Below are positions 30,950-41,269 of a stretch of 64,000 nt of DNA, in pieces. The stretch covers positions 127,091,595 through 127,155,594 of the forward strand of contig NC_044996.1 in assembly GCF_008728515.1 (NCBI RefSeq), given 5' to 3'. A program made the translations under genes and the position numbers. Each line of letters begins with the position of its first letter. Within the stretch, counting starts at the first letter, position 1. Under the pieces are notes generated by a model that did not search any database, had not been told where the DNA came from, and saw only the letters and a list, made by a program, of their open reading frames with translations. The DNA comes from Papio anubis (lineage: Eukaryota; Chordata; Mammalia; Primates; Cercopithecidae).

Positions 30950-31023
30950 CCTGGGCTCAAATGATCCGGCTGCCTCAGCCTCCCAAAGTGCTGGGATTAC
31001 AGGTGTGAGCCACCATGCCCAGC
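30950..31023 (-). mobile_element. Alu left-monomer fragment, antisense
   Basis: CTGGGCTCAAATGATCC to CCATGCCCAGCC, about 74 bases, no T run. Confidence 0.8.
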
Positions 31024-31086
31024 CCTAATCTTTACAATGTTCTAAAAATATGAGATTCAGAGAACGGGTATTAAATTCTTTCTTTC

Positions 31087-31391
31087 GGCCGGGCGCGGTG
31101 GCTCAACCCTGTAATCCCAGCACTTTGGGAGGCCGAGGCGGGTGGATCACGAGGTCAGGAGATCGAGACCATCCTGGCTAACGTGGTGAAACCCCGTCTC
31201 TACTAAAAATACAAAAAACTAGCCGGGCGTGGTGGCGGGCACCTGTAGTCCCAGCTACTCGGAGGCTGAGGCAGGAGAATGGCGTAAACCCGGGAGGTGG
31301 AGCTTGCAGTGAGCCGAGATCGTGCCACTGCACTCCAGCCTGGGTGACACAGCGAGACTCCGTCTCAAAAAAAAAAAAAAAAAAAAAAAAA
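31087..31391 (+). mobile_element. AluY, full length, exact target duplication
   Basis: Intact head GGCCGGGCGCGGTGGC, few changes, A tail, and AAATTCTTTCTTTC at 31073-31086 and 31392-31405. Confidence 0.95.
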
Positions 31392-31405
31392 AAATTCTTT
31401 CTTTC

Positions 31406-32106
31406 ATTCACTAACATACGGCAGATTTCTCTAGGCTGAGACAACATACAATGAAGGAAACCCGTATGCAAGCCCGCCCTGCAGTACCGTCTACCCTCAA
31501 CTTTACTACGAGTTCTGCTGCTCACTGGCAGGGTGACCCTGAACAAGCACATTCACCTCTCTAAGTCTTGATTTCCTCATAATCGTACCTTCCTTAGATT
31601 AGTTAGAGCTCCAAAAGTATCAGGTTTTATTATCACGTGACTGCCACTGACATGAACGCAACCAGGCGTATATTTACTCAGCAACCAAAATGTTTCTCTG
31701 CCTCTGTTCCATGTGAAATATGGTTCCAAGAAGTTTCTTTCAAAATGTTAAATTGGGGGAAAGGATTAGTCAGAGTCAAACAATTTGAGGGAACAATGGT
31801 GCCAAATTGACACCATCTGGGAAATCCTCTGTCTACACTTAATGTTTAATCTACTCACTTTTTTCGCTCTGCATTTTGTCCTGTTGAAAGCATCCAGTTG
31901 CACTGCTATCGGTTCCTCAGATTCCCAGATTCCCAAGTCATAAAAATGTGTAAATCATGAGCAGGACCCTGACTTCACATCCTTTTTCCAATTCTGTGCA
32001 TTTTGCTTCTTTTGTAACCCACATAGAAATCAGCACCCCCCATAATCCATTCTACATGCTGAGAGTCATTCAAGCAGCACAGCCCGACCTCCAAAAGCAA
32101 CCACAG
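31406..32106 (+). other. non-repeat DNA with a weak MIR-like segment
   Basis: About 31495-31610 (CTGGCAGGGTGACCCTGAACAAG, CTCTAAGTCTTGATTTCCTCATAATCG) resembles a MIR core. The remainder is unassigned. Confidence 0.45.
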
Positions 32107-32402
32107 GCCGGGTGCAGTGGCTCACGCCTATAATCCCAGCACTTTGGGAGGTCGAGACAGGAGGATCGCTCAAGCTCAGGAGTTTGAGACCAGCCTGGCC
32201 AACATGGCGAGACCCTGTCTCCATAAAAAATACAAAAATTAGCTGGGCGTGGTGGCTTGAACCTGTGGAGGCTGAGATGGGTGGATCACTTGGGTCTGGG
32301 AGGCGGAGGTTGCAGTGAGCCGAGATTAAGCTACTGCACTCCAGCCTCAGTGACAGAGTGAGACCCTGCTCCAAAAAGGAAAAAAAAAAGAAAAAAAAAA
32401 AA
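32107..32402 (+). mobile_element. Alu with right-monomer deletion
   Basis: Sense Alu in which part of the right monomer is missing (GGTGGCTTGAACCTGTGGAGGCTG junction). A-rich tail. Confidence 0.9.
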
Positions 32403-32617
32403 AAAGAGCAACCACACTTCACCAATTTGCAGCTCCCACAATACTTCATATAATCCAGTTTTCCCTTTCCTCTCATTGCAATAGCTTTCCGACCCCATAA
32501 ATGGCATGAATTTCTCAATCCCTCAGTCTCCACTGACCATTTAAAAAAAATTTCCCTAAATAACTAACCTACATGAGTTCTCTCTTTTTGACCTAGTTAA
32601 ACCTTCTCTTCTCCCTG
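32403..32617. other. short non-repeat interval
   Basis: Nothing recognised. Confidence 0.4.
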
Positions 32618-33012
32618 TGTGATGGTTAATACTGTCAAGTTGATTGCATTGAAGGATGCAAAGTATTGATCCTGGTTGTGTCTGTGAGGATGTTGCCAAA
32701 GGAGATTAATATTTGAGTCAGTGGACTGGGAAAGGCAGACCCACCCTCAGTCTGGGTGGTGGGTACCATCTAATCAGCTGCCATCTCGGCCAGAATAAAA
32801 GCAGACAGAGGAACATGGAAATATTTGATTTGTTTAGTCTTCAGGCCTCCATCTTTCTCCCGTGCTGGATGCTTCCTGCCCTTGAACATTGAACCCTAAG
32901 TTCTTCAGCTTTGGGACTCAGAGTGGCTTCCTTGCCCCTCAGCTTGTGGACAACTTATTGTGGGACCTCACCTTGTGATCATGTGAGTCAATACTCCTGA
33001 ATAAACTCCTCT
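32618..33012 (+). mobile_element. MLT2-type ERVL LTR
   Basis: Begins TGTGATGGTTAATACTGTC, with GGTTGTGTCTGTGAGGATG, CAGTGGACTGGGAAAGGCAGA in parts, and GTGATCATGTGAGTCAATACTCC ... AATAAACTCC at the 3' end. Confidence 0.75.
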
Positions 33013-33022
33013 TTATTTATTT

Positions 33023-33316
33023 ATTTAGAGACGGAGTCTCGCTCTGTCACCCAGGCTGGAGTGCAGTGGTGCAATCTCGGCTCACTGCAACCTCTGCCTC
33101 CCGGGTTCAAGCGATTCTTGTGCCTCAGCCTCCCGAGTAGCTGGGATTACAGGCACACGCCAACATGGCTGGCTAATTTTTGTATATATATATATTTTTA
33201 GTAGAGACCGGGTTTCACAATGTTGGCCAAGCTGGTCTCAAACTCCTAAGCTCAAGTGATCCACCTGCCTAGGCCTCCCAAAGTGCTGGGATTACAGGTG
33301 TGAGCCACCACACCTG
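33023..33316 (-). mobile_element. AluS with TA repeat in the linker
   Basis: Antisense Alu; TATATATATAT replaces part of the A-rich linker near 33184. Confidence 0.92.
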
Positions 33317-33329
33317 GCCCTGAATTGTG

Positions 33330-33620
33330 TCTTGAGACAGGACCTTGCTCTGTCACCCAGGCTGGAGTATAGTTGCATGATCTTGGCTCACTGCAACCTC
33401 TGTCTCTGAGGCTGAAGCGATACTCCCACCTCAGCCTCTGGAGTAGCTGGAACTACAAGTGTGTGCCACCACGTTCAGCTAATTTGTCTTTTAATTTTTG
33501 TAGAGACAAGGTCTCACTATATTGGCCAGGCTGGTTTTGAACTGCTGGCCTCAAGCGATCCCCCTGCCTTGGCCTCCCAAAGTGCTGCCTATTACAAGCA
33601 TGAGCCACTTCATCCAGCCT
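33330..33620 (-). mobile_element. AluJ
   Basis: Antisense, diverged, no T run; directly follows the preceding Alu. Confidence 0.88.
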
Positions 33621-33639
33621 CAAAATTAATATATTCAAG

Positions 33640-33981
33640 CTTCATTCCTCAATGTAACCATACTTGGAGACTGGGCCCTTAAAGAGGTAACTGAGATAAA
33701 ATGAGGCCCTTAGGGTAGGGCCTTAATCCAATATGACTGATGTCCTTATAAGAAGAGGAGGAGACAGCAGGAGTTCACACGAATAGAGAAAAGGCCATGT
33801 GAGGGCACAGCAAGACGGTGGCCATCTACAAACCATGGAGAGAGGCCTCAAGAGAAACTAAACCTGCTGATACATTGATCTTGGACTTCCAGCCCTGAGA
33901 ACCATGAGAGAATAAATTTCTGCTGTTTAAGCCACCCACTCAGTGGTATTTTGTTATGCAACCCTAGCAGACTAATACAGG
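33640..33981 (+). mobile_element. MLT1-type MaLR LTR
   Basis: CCTTAATCCAATATGACTGATG, CCTTATAAGAAGAGGAGGAGA, GATCTTGGACTTCCAGCCC, CATGAGAGAATAAATTTCTGC and AGACTAATACAG follow MLT1 order. Confidence 0.85.
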
Positions 33982-34070
33982 GGGCTTAGGATAACAGCTT
34001 GCTCTATGCAACCTCTCCTAAAGATTATATGTTTACATCAACACACTGTTTTTAATTAAATTGTATATTT

Positions 34071-34197
34071 ATTTATTTACTTTTTCTTTTTTATTTTTAT
34101 TTTTATTTTTTGAGACAGAGTCTCGCTCTGTCCCCCAGGCTGGAGTGCAGTGGCACAATCTCAGCTCACTGCAACCTCTGCCTCCCAGGTTCGAACC
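34071..34197 (-). mobile_element. Alu fragment, 5'-truncated, with target duplication
   Basis: ATTGTATAT occurs on both sides (about 34062 and 34198). TTTA-rich tail; about 90 bases of Alu remain. Confidence 0.8.
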
Positions 34198-34344
34198 ATT
34201 GTATATTGATTTAAAGTTGTTTGTATGGAGGTGAGGGCTGAAGAGATTACTTGTGGCATCAAAGCCTCCCTCATCCCAAGGCCCTTCTTTCCATGATCAA
34301 ATCCACCTAAACCTCATTGATTTTTTATTTTATTTTATTTTATT

Positions 34345-34630
34345 TTTTTTGAAACAGGGTCTCGCTCTGTCACCCAGGCTGGAGTGCAGTGGCACAATCT
34401 TGACTGCAATCTCTGCCTCCTGGCTTCAAGCAATTCTTGTGCTTCAGCCTCCCTAGTAGCTGGGATTACAGGCATGAGCCACCATACTTGGCTACTTTTT
34501 GTACTTTTAGTAGAGACGGGGTTTCATCATGTTGCCCAGGCTGGTCTAAACTTCCTGAGCTCAAGTGATCCACTCCACCTCGGCCTCCCAAAGTGCTGGG
34601 ATTACAGGCATGAGCCACCACACCCCACCC
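34345..34630 (-). mobile_element. AluS
   Basis: Antisense Alu preceded by TTTTA units. Confidence 0.92.
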
Positions 34631-34889
34631 TCATCTGATTTTCTTTGAGCTATTGCCTGTTTCACTCTGTAACCTCATTCCTCAGCATTTCCCAGCTCTG
34701 ACACCTGCTCAATCCTAAAACCAAGCAAATCTGTCTGCTGCCGCCTTTAGCCCACAACCAGCTGGCCTCTAGGACTGGGCCTCAGTGTACTTCATGTTCC
34801 CTCCCTCCTGCCTTCTCTTCGTTTCCTCGTATGACGCAGCAGCCAGTGTATGCACTCACAGCTCTGTGCCCAAACAAGAACCGCAGGCG

Positions 34890-35112
34890 CTCCTCCACTG
34901 TATTCATCTGCTCAGTCTGTTGCAACAAAGTGCCACAGTCTGGGCAGCTTAAAAAACAGACATTTATTATCTCGAAGTTCTGGAGGCCAGAAGTGTGAGA
35001 TCAAGGTATCTGCAGAGTTGGCTCCTTCTGAGGGCTGTGAGAGCCTCTCCCTCAGCTTCTGGTGGTTTGCTGGCAATCCTTGGCACTACTTGGCTTGTGG
35101 ATGCATCACTTT
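34890..35112 (-). mobile_element. MLT1-type LTR 3' part, antisense
   Basis: GTTGCAACAAAGTGCCACAG, CAGCTTAAAAAACAGACATTTAT, GTTCTGGAGGCCAGAAGTG and CTTGTGGATGCATCACT read as the reverse of an MLT1 3' end. Confidence 0.7.
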
Positions 35113-35116
35113 GTGT

Positions 35117-35156
35117 ATTAGTCTGTTCTTGCGTTGCTATAAAGAACTACCTGAGG
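35117..35156 (-). mobile_element. THE1/MST LTR 3' end, short fragment
   Basis: TGTATTAGTCTGTTCTTGCG and TGCTATAAAGAACTACCTGAG match the reversed end of a THE1/MST LTR. Cut off by an Alu. Confidence 0.65.
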
Positions 35157-35432
35157 CCAGGCATGGTGGCTCACGCCTGTAATCCCAGCACTTTGGGAGG
35201 CTGAGGCGGGTGGATCACTTGAGGCCAGGAGTTCAAGACCAGCTGGCCAACATGGCAAAACCCCGTCTCTACTAAGAATACCAAAATTAGTGGGGCATGG
35301 TGGTGCGCACCTGTAGTCGCAGCTACTAGGGAGGCTGAGGCAAGAGAATTGCTTGAACCTGGGAGGCAGAGGTTGCAGTGAGCCAAAATCGCGCCACCAC
35401 ACTCCAGTCTGGGCGACACAATAACTCTGTCT

Positions 35433-35462
<30 letters not shown>
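35157..35462 (+). mobile_element. AluS with AAAAC tail
   Basis: Full-length sense Alu; the tail is AAAAC/AAAC units. Confidence 0.92.
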
Positions 35463-35464
<2 letters not shown>

Positions 35465-36482
35465 CAGAATGGGGGTGATGTTAAAAGTTCTAGAGCAGGA
35501 ATTCTTACCCTGAGATCCAGGATTTATTTCCAGGAGGATCTATGGCTCATCCACATTATATGCAGAATGTGGATTGGTTGTGTGCACTCCTACGACTGTC
35601 TTAGGGGATGGTCCATGTTTTTCACCAGATTTTCAGAGGCCAGGACACACAAGGGTTACAATGCTGTTTGAGAGACGAAAAGGCTTGTGTCCAGCAGAAG
35701 CGACTGAACAGTGAACCCCAGGTCCCTCTCACACCCAAGCAGGACTCCAGCAGGCTGTGGGCTCTCATGATCACCCACAGCTTTCCTTAGCAATGGGGCT
35801 CTCTGGCTTGGCTTTTCCTTCCCACTGTCACCACTTGTGCTTTCATCCCTGACTCCACTTCACTTAGCCTGTCCCCTCCCCTCAACCCTGAGGCTATCCT
35901 ATGGTGCCTCATGAGGCCAGTTCCCCTGCATTCTAAACTGAATTTCTTGCTGTCTCCCTACCTTCATCCCCTGAACTCAGCTAAAACCTGTGTCTGCCAG
36001 GACACCAAGTCTCCAGGTCTCCAAATCTTCCCTTTATCAGCTATCAGAGGGGGTCGTGGTGGGGCAAGGCTCTGATCCCTGAGCTGCTATACACTTGGGC
36101 CTCCCCACTGGGTGTTTAGCTTGATCTAGCTAAACCCAGAGATGGGAGGTCAAGGACAGCGCCTTGGGAGGCTGGAATCAAAGGAGAGCAAGCCGCTTTC
36201 AGAGAAAGAGTGTCTGCGGCCTGACCCAGGATGCTGTTTGGAGCAATGTGGGTTATGATGACCCAGAGAGACAAATCTAGTCAGAGGCCACCTAAGACTC
36301 CACTGGAAAGACCAAATACAAACGTGTGTTCCAAAGGCCAGAGACAAGATCAATATTTTTTTGCAAAGCTAAGAGTTAAGACACAGAGGGAGACCAAACT
36401 CGGACAAAAAAACAGGCCAGGGACAAATGAGAAAGATCCAGGACCATCATCCTGGTTGGACTCAGGCATCTGTTTTCATAAA
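35463..36482. other. one kilobase of non-repeat DNA
   Basis: No element recognised. Pyrimidine-rich between 35790 and 36020. No frame longer than about 100 codons and no paired splice sites around an open segment. Confidence 0.45.
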
Positions 36483-36745
36483 GGCAGTACAGTGGTTAAG
36501 AGCATGGACTCCAGCACCAGACCGCTTTGAATTTGTATAAATTCTGGCTCAGCCGCTTCCCAGCTGTGTGACCTTGGGCAAGTTACTTAAGTGCTGTGTG
36601 CCTCAGTTTACTCATCTACAAAACAGGGAATACTAATCATACTTACCTCTTGGGCTTGTTGAGAGGATTGAGTGGTTTAATACATGTGAAGGATTTAGAA
36701 TGGTGCCTGGCACACCTTAAGTAAGTGTCAGCTGATATTATTATA
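36483..36745 (+). mobile_element. MIR, nearly complete
   Basis: CAGTACAGTGGTTAAGAGCATGG, CCAGCTGTGTGACCTTGGGCAAG, GTGCCTCAGTTTACTCATC and GAATGGTGCCTGGCACACC are clear MIR landmarks in order. Confidence 0.93.
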
Positions 36746-36943
36746 AAGTCAGTACATGGTGATTCACAGGCAGGCCCTTGTGAGTTCAACATCCATGTGA
36801 ACACATCACCTAACACTGCCATTTCTGCACTGTTCTGGCTCTGTTGCAGGCCACTGACACCAATGATAGCCACGCACCAGCCCAGGTGAAGCCATGTGCC
36901 ACACACTACTCTAAGCTGCCAGGCTTGGAATGCCAGCGCCTGG

Positions 36944-37243
36944 ACTTTTTTTTTTTTTTTGAGATGGAGTCTCACTCTGTTGCTCAGGCTGGAATGCAGT
37001 GGTGCGATCTCGGCTCACTGCAACCTCCGCCTCCCAGGTTCAAGCGATTCTCCTGCCTCAACCTCCTGAGTAGCTGGGATTACAGGCATGCGCCACCATG
37101 CCCAGCTAATTTTTTTTGTATTTTTAGTAGAGACGGGGTTTCGCCATGTTGGCCAGGCTGGTCTTGAACTCTTGACCTCAAGTGATGCACTCGCCTCAGT
37201 CTCCCAAAGTGCTGGGATTACAGGCATGAGCCACTGCATTCGC
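36944..37243 (-). mobile_element. AluS
   Basis: Antisense full-length Alu with a T14 run. Confidence 0.93.
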
Positions 37244-37468
37244 CAGTGCCTTAACTTTCATCTGCTCAAGCTTCTCTCTCTCAGAACCCCAATCTAGCTT
37301 TTTACTGTCTGATTTTTGAAATCTACCACTTTACCCAAACCCATGCATGCATGATCCTGACTCCCTTTCAGTCGTGATCACCCAGTTACCAGCTCAGTGC
37401 ATTCTTCACTAATACTCAAACCTAATCTTATATATTTTAAATTAAATTAATTAATTAATTTATTTATT

Positions 37469-37697
37469 TATTGAGACAAGGTCTTGCTCTGTCATCCAGG
37501 CTGGAGTGCAGTAGTGCTGTCTCAGCTCACTACAACCTCCGCCTCCTGAGCTCAAACCATCCTCCCACTTCAGCCTTTCAAGTAACTGGGACTACAGGGG
37601 TGCACCACCACACGCAGCTAATTTTTATATTTTTTGTAGAGATGGGGTTTCACCATGTTGCCCAGGTTGGTCTTGAATTTGTGAGCTCAAACATAAT
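37469..37697 (-). mobile_element. AluJ, 5'-truncated
   Basis: TTAA/TTTA simple units, then antisense Alu ending near TTGTGAGCTCAAACA. Confidence 0.85.
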
Positions 37698-37734
37698 TTT
37701 AATCTGATAAATCTATTGCTCCAGACTTCCATGT

Positions 37735-38723
37735 TGTAGGGAAAAGAGAGATCAGACTGTTACTGCATCTATGTAGAAAGAGAAGACATAAGAAACTCCA
37801 TTTTGACCTGTACCCTGAACAACTGCTTTGCCCTGAGATGCTGTTAATCTGTAACTTTGCCCCAACCTTGAGCTCACAGAAACATGTGTTGTATGGAATC
37901 AAGGTTTAAGGGATCTAGGGCTGTGCAGGATGTGCCTTGTTAACAAAATGTTTACAGGCAGTATGCTTGGTAAAAGTTATCGCCATTCTCCAGTCTCGAT
38001 AAATCAGGGCCACAATGCACTGCAGAAAGCCGCAGGGACCTCTGTCCTGGAAAGTCGGGTATCATCCAAGGTTTCTCCACATGTGATAGTCTGAAATATG
38101 GCCTCATGGGATGGGAAAGACCTGACCATCCCCCAGCCCGACACCCGTGAAGGGTCTGTGCTGAGGAGGATTAGTAAAAGAGGAAGGCCTCTTGCAGTTG
38201 AGATAGAGGAAGGCCACTGTCTCCTGCCTGCCCCTGGGAACTGAATGCCTCGGTATAAAACCCGATTGTACATTTGTTGTATTCTGAGATAGGAGAAAAA
38301 CTGCCCTGTGGTGGGAGGTGAGACATGTTGGCAGCAATACTGCTTTATTATTCTTTACTCCACTGAGATATTTGGGTGAGAGAAACATAAATCTGGCCTA
38401 CGTGCACATCCAGGCATAGTACTTTCCCTTGAACTTATTTGTGACACAGATTCTTTGCTCACATGTTTTCCTGCTGACCTTCTCCCCACTATCACTCTGT
38501 TCTCCTGCCACATTCCTCTTGCTGAGATAGTGAAAATAATAATTAATAAATACTGAGGGAACTCAGAGACCAGTGCAGGTGCAGGTCCTCCGTATGCTGA
38601 GTGCTGGTCTCCTGGACACACTGTTCTTTCTCTATACTTTGTCTCTGTGTCTTATTTCTTTTCTCAGTCTCTCGTCCCACTGACAAGATACCCACAGGTG
38701 TGGAGGGGCAGGCCACACCTTCA
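37735..38723 (+). mobile_element. solo LTR of an HML (HERV-K group) betaretrovirus-like element
   Basis: The LTR is 989 bases, begins TGTAGGGAAAAG and ends CCTTCA. It is flanked by an exact 5-base duplication, CATGT, at 37730-37734 and 38724-38728. A TATA box (GGTATAAAACC) lies at about 38252-38262 and an AATAAA signal at 38545-38550, followed by a T/C-rich U5. The sequence matches the LTR5/LTR13 group from memory; the subfamily is uncertain. No gag, pol or env sequence is attached, so it is the usual product of LTR-LTR recombination. Frames inside are not genes. Confidence 0.9.
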
Positions 38724-38747
38724 CATGTTGAATCTTTCTTCTTTTCT

Positions 38748-39034
38748 TTAGAGACAGAGTCTCATTCTGTCACCCATGCTGAAGTACAGTTGTATGATCA
38801 TAGCTCACTGCAGCCTCCAACTCCTGGGCTCAAAATATCCTCTCGCCTCAGCCTCCTGAGTTGCTGGGACTACAAGCTCCTGCCAATATGCCTGGCTAAT
38901 TTTTAAATTTTTTTTGTAAAGACAAGATCTTGCCATGTTGCCCAGGTTGGTCTCGAACTCCTGGGCTCAAGCTATTCTCCTGCCTCGGCCTCCCAAAGTG
39001 CTGGGATTACAGGTGTGAGCCACCGTGCCTGGGC
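38748..39034 (-). mobile_element. AluJ/S
   Basis: Antisense Alu with a weak tail (TCTTTCTTCTTTTCTTTAGAGACAG), 24 bases right of the LTR. Confidence 0.9.
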
Positions 39035-39049
39035 TGAAGAGGGAGATAA

Positions 39050-39185
39050 AACACGTAGGGCATGATGTTAACAGTGGGTTAATCCAAGGGAAAGGCAGTC
39101 AGGAGTTCACTGTAATATTCATGCAACATTTCTATAGTTTTGACGTTTTTTTCAAAATAAAATTTTAACTAAAAAAAAAAAAAAC
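39050..39185 (+). mobile_element. L1M 3' end with A tail
   Basis: CAGTCAGGAGTTCACTGTAATATTC, AGTTTTGACGTTTTTTTCAAAATAAAA then an A run at 39171-39184. Confidence 0.5.
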
Positions 39186-39310
39186 AGATTGTACTCCACG
39201 TGAGTTCAGTAATTTATTTAGCATCTCAGAAGTTCCTCTTGAACAGAAGTTCTTGACAGAGTACGTTGAGTTGAATGAATCTGTTAAATTCTTTTTTAGG
39301 CATACATGTA

Positions 39311-39347
39311 TTAGGTTGGTGCAAGAGTAATTGTGGTTTTTGCCATT
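39311..39347 (+). mobile_element. MADE1 mariner MITE, half copy
   Basis: TTAGGTTGGTGCAAGAGTAA and GTGGTTTTTGCCATT form the first half of the 80-base MADE1 palindrome. The second half is missing. The rest of 39186-39543 is unassigned. Confidence 0.85.
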
Positions 39348-39543
39348 CGCCAATTTAATATAATACCAGTGGATGTATCTTTATCACCTCATGCATGAAA
39401 ATTTCAAGAGTTCAGTGAAGGGTCAGTTTATGTAATAATATATCTGGCACGATGGCTTTCTCAGCTAATTACTGTTAATTGCTATTTAAGAAGATATGTA
39501 TTGCTTCCAAAGAAATAAAAATAAATAAAAACTTAAGTTTTGG

Positions 39544-39830
39544 CTGGGTTCAGTGGCTCACGCCTGTAATCTCAACAGTTTGGGAGGCCGAGATGGGTAG
39601 ATCACTTGAGGTCAGGAGTTTGAGACCAGCCTGGACAACATGGCGAAACCCCGTCTCTACTAAAAATACAAAAATTAGCTGGGCTTGGTGATGCATGCCT
39701 GTAATCCCAGCTACTCAGGAGGCTGAGACAGGAGAATCACCTGAGCCAGGAGGTGGAGGTTGCAGTGAGCCAAGATCGTGCCACTGCACTCCAGCCTGGG
39801 CGACAGAGCGAGACTCTATCTCAAAAATAT
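39544..39830 (+). mobile_element. AluS
   Basis: Full-length sense Alu whose tail is followed by a mixed dinucleotide repeat. Confidence 0.92.
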
Positions 39831-39835
39831 AGAAG

Positions 39836-39952
39836 TGTATGTGTGTGTGTATATATATATGTGTGTGTATATATATATGTGTGTATATATATACACACAC
39901 ACATACACACACACACACACACATAAAATATGTATATATACTTATATATTTC
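39836..39952. repeat. mixed (TG)n(TA)n(CA)n self-complementary microsatellite
   Basis: GTGTGTGT and TATATATA blocks alternate in the left half, then CACACACA blocks follow, ending in TATGTATATATA. The left half can pair with the right half. Confidence 0.93.
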
Positions 39953-40232
39953 AACAAAAGAAAGGGCAACTCCTTCCTCTGGTACACATTATTTAAATCT
40001 TTCCCGCTCTTTTCAACTACACACAGGCCTTCACTATCCTGGAAAAGTCTTTCACTACCTCCTCTGGTTATCATCCTATTTCTCTCTGTTCTTCACTGTT
40101 TCACTTCTTGATCACACAGTCAGTATCCTCTGCTTTTCTGCTAAAAATATTATGGTGTGGACAGAATGAAAATATAGAGGCAAAGCAAGAGTGACACGTG
40201 AAGTCAGGAGTTTTGCAAAATCTGGTGCAACT

Positions 40233-40331
40233 TGGCCGGTTGTGGTGGCTCACGCCTGTGAGACCAGCCTGGGCAACACAGTGAGACCGCTCCCATCGTT
40301 ATTATTTAAAAAATTAATGTAATAAAAAAAT
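40233..40331 (+). mobile_element. internally deleted Alu (about 100 bases) with target duplication
   Basis: The Alu head GGCCGGTTGTGGTGGCTCACGCC jumps to GAGACCAGCCTGGGCAACAC and ends in an A/T-rich tail. Near-exact duplications AAAATCTGGTGCAACT and AAAATCTGGTCCAACT lie at 40217-40232 and 40332-40347. Confidence 0.82.
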
Positions 40332-40347
40332 AAAATCTGGTCCAACT

Positions 40348-40702
40348 CAATAAATATTAACTGCATTTGTCACTGTGCTAGGCCTCTGGGATACAAATGG
40401 AATCAAATGTGGTACGTTCAGTAATTGGCTCAGTCACTGATAGTTACAGATGAAGGCTGGTTGAAACTCAGGTATGTACCTACAGAATCTCCTATGGGCA
40501 GAATTATTTCGTGGCCAAAGAAGGCTCAAGAAAAGTGCTATGAGGTTGCAGAGGAAGACACAATTATTTGAGTAATTTCAAGATAGATGAGAAATGAGAG
40601 GACTGGCAAAATGATAGCTCCCTGAGAGAATCAAAGACTGGCAAAGATTCCAGGTTCTGGTGTCTGCAATGGCCAGAGCTGAGAAAACGCTAGGAACCAT
40701 TA
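40348..40702. other. non-repeat DNA, nothing recognised
   Basis: CACTGTGCTAGGCCTCTGGGATACAAATGG at its left is L2/MIR-like in character but too short to assign. Confidence 0.4.
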
Positions 40703-40997
40703 GGCCCGGTGCAGTGGCTCACGCTTGTAATCCCAGCACTTTGGGAGGCCGAGGTGGGTGGATCACCTGAGGTCAGGAGTTCAAGACCAGCCTGGCCAAC
40801 ATGGTGATACCTCGTCTTTACTAAAAATACAAAACTTAGCCAGGCATGGTGGTACATGCCTGTAGTCCCAGCTACTCGGGAGGCTAAGTCAGGGGGATCG
40901 CTTGAACTCAGGATGTGGAGGTTGCAGCAGTGGACCACTGCACTCCGGCCTGGGTGACAGAGTAAGACTCTGTCTCAAAGAAAAAAAAAAAAAAAAA
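40703..40997 (+). mobile_element. AluS with target duplication
   Basis: CTAGGAACCATTAG (about 40689-40702) and CTAGGGACCATTAG (about 40999-41012) flank it. The right monomer lacks a few bases (GCAGCAGTGGACCACTGC). Confidence 0.93.
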
Positions 40998-41269
40998 GCT
41001 AGGGACCATTAGAAACTCTTTGGGACTTGATGCTGCCCAGCCAAAAGGATACTGAATGGGCAAGCAGTGCCAATGGCCCACAGAAACCTGGTTTTCCTCT
41101 TCTGTGGTCAGCAACATCCTTTTTGGTGCAACTCTACCTTTTTCTCTTCTCCTTGATTCCTTGTGCCTTCTTGTTCTTTATTCTCCAAGAAAAGGGTCTT
41201 TGGTGCACCTTGCTTTCTCTCTCTCTTTCTCTCTTGTTTGGTTTATTTTTGTTTTTATTTTATTTTATT

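Noticed and set aside
37735..38723. A full HML provirus at this site
   Set aside because: Only one LTR is present, flanked on both sides by the target duplication and then by Alu sequence. No internal retroviral region exists nearby.
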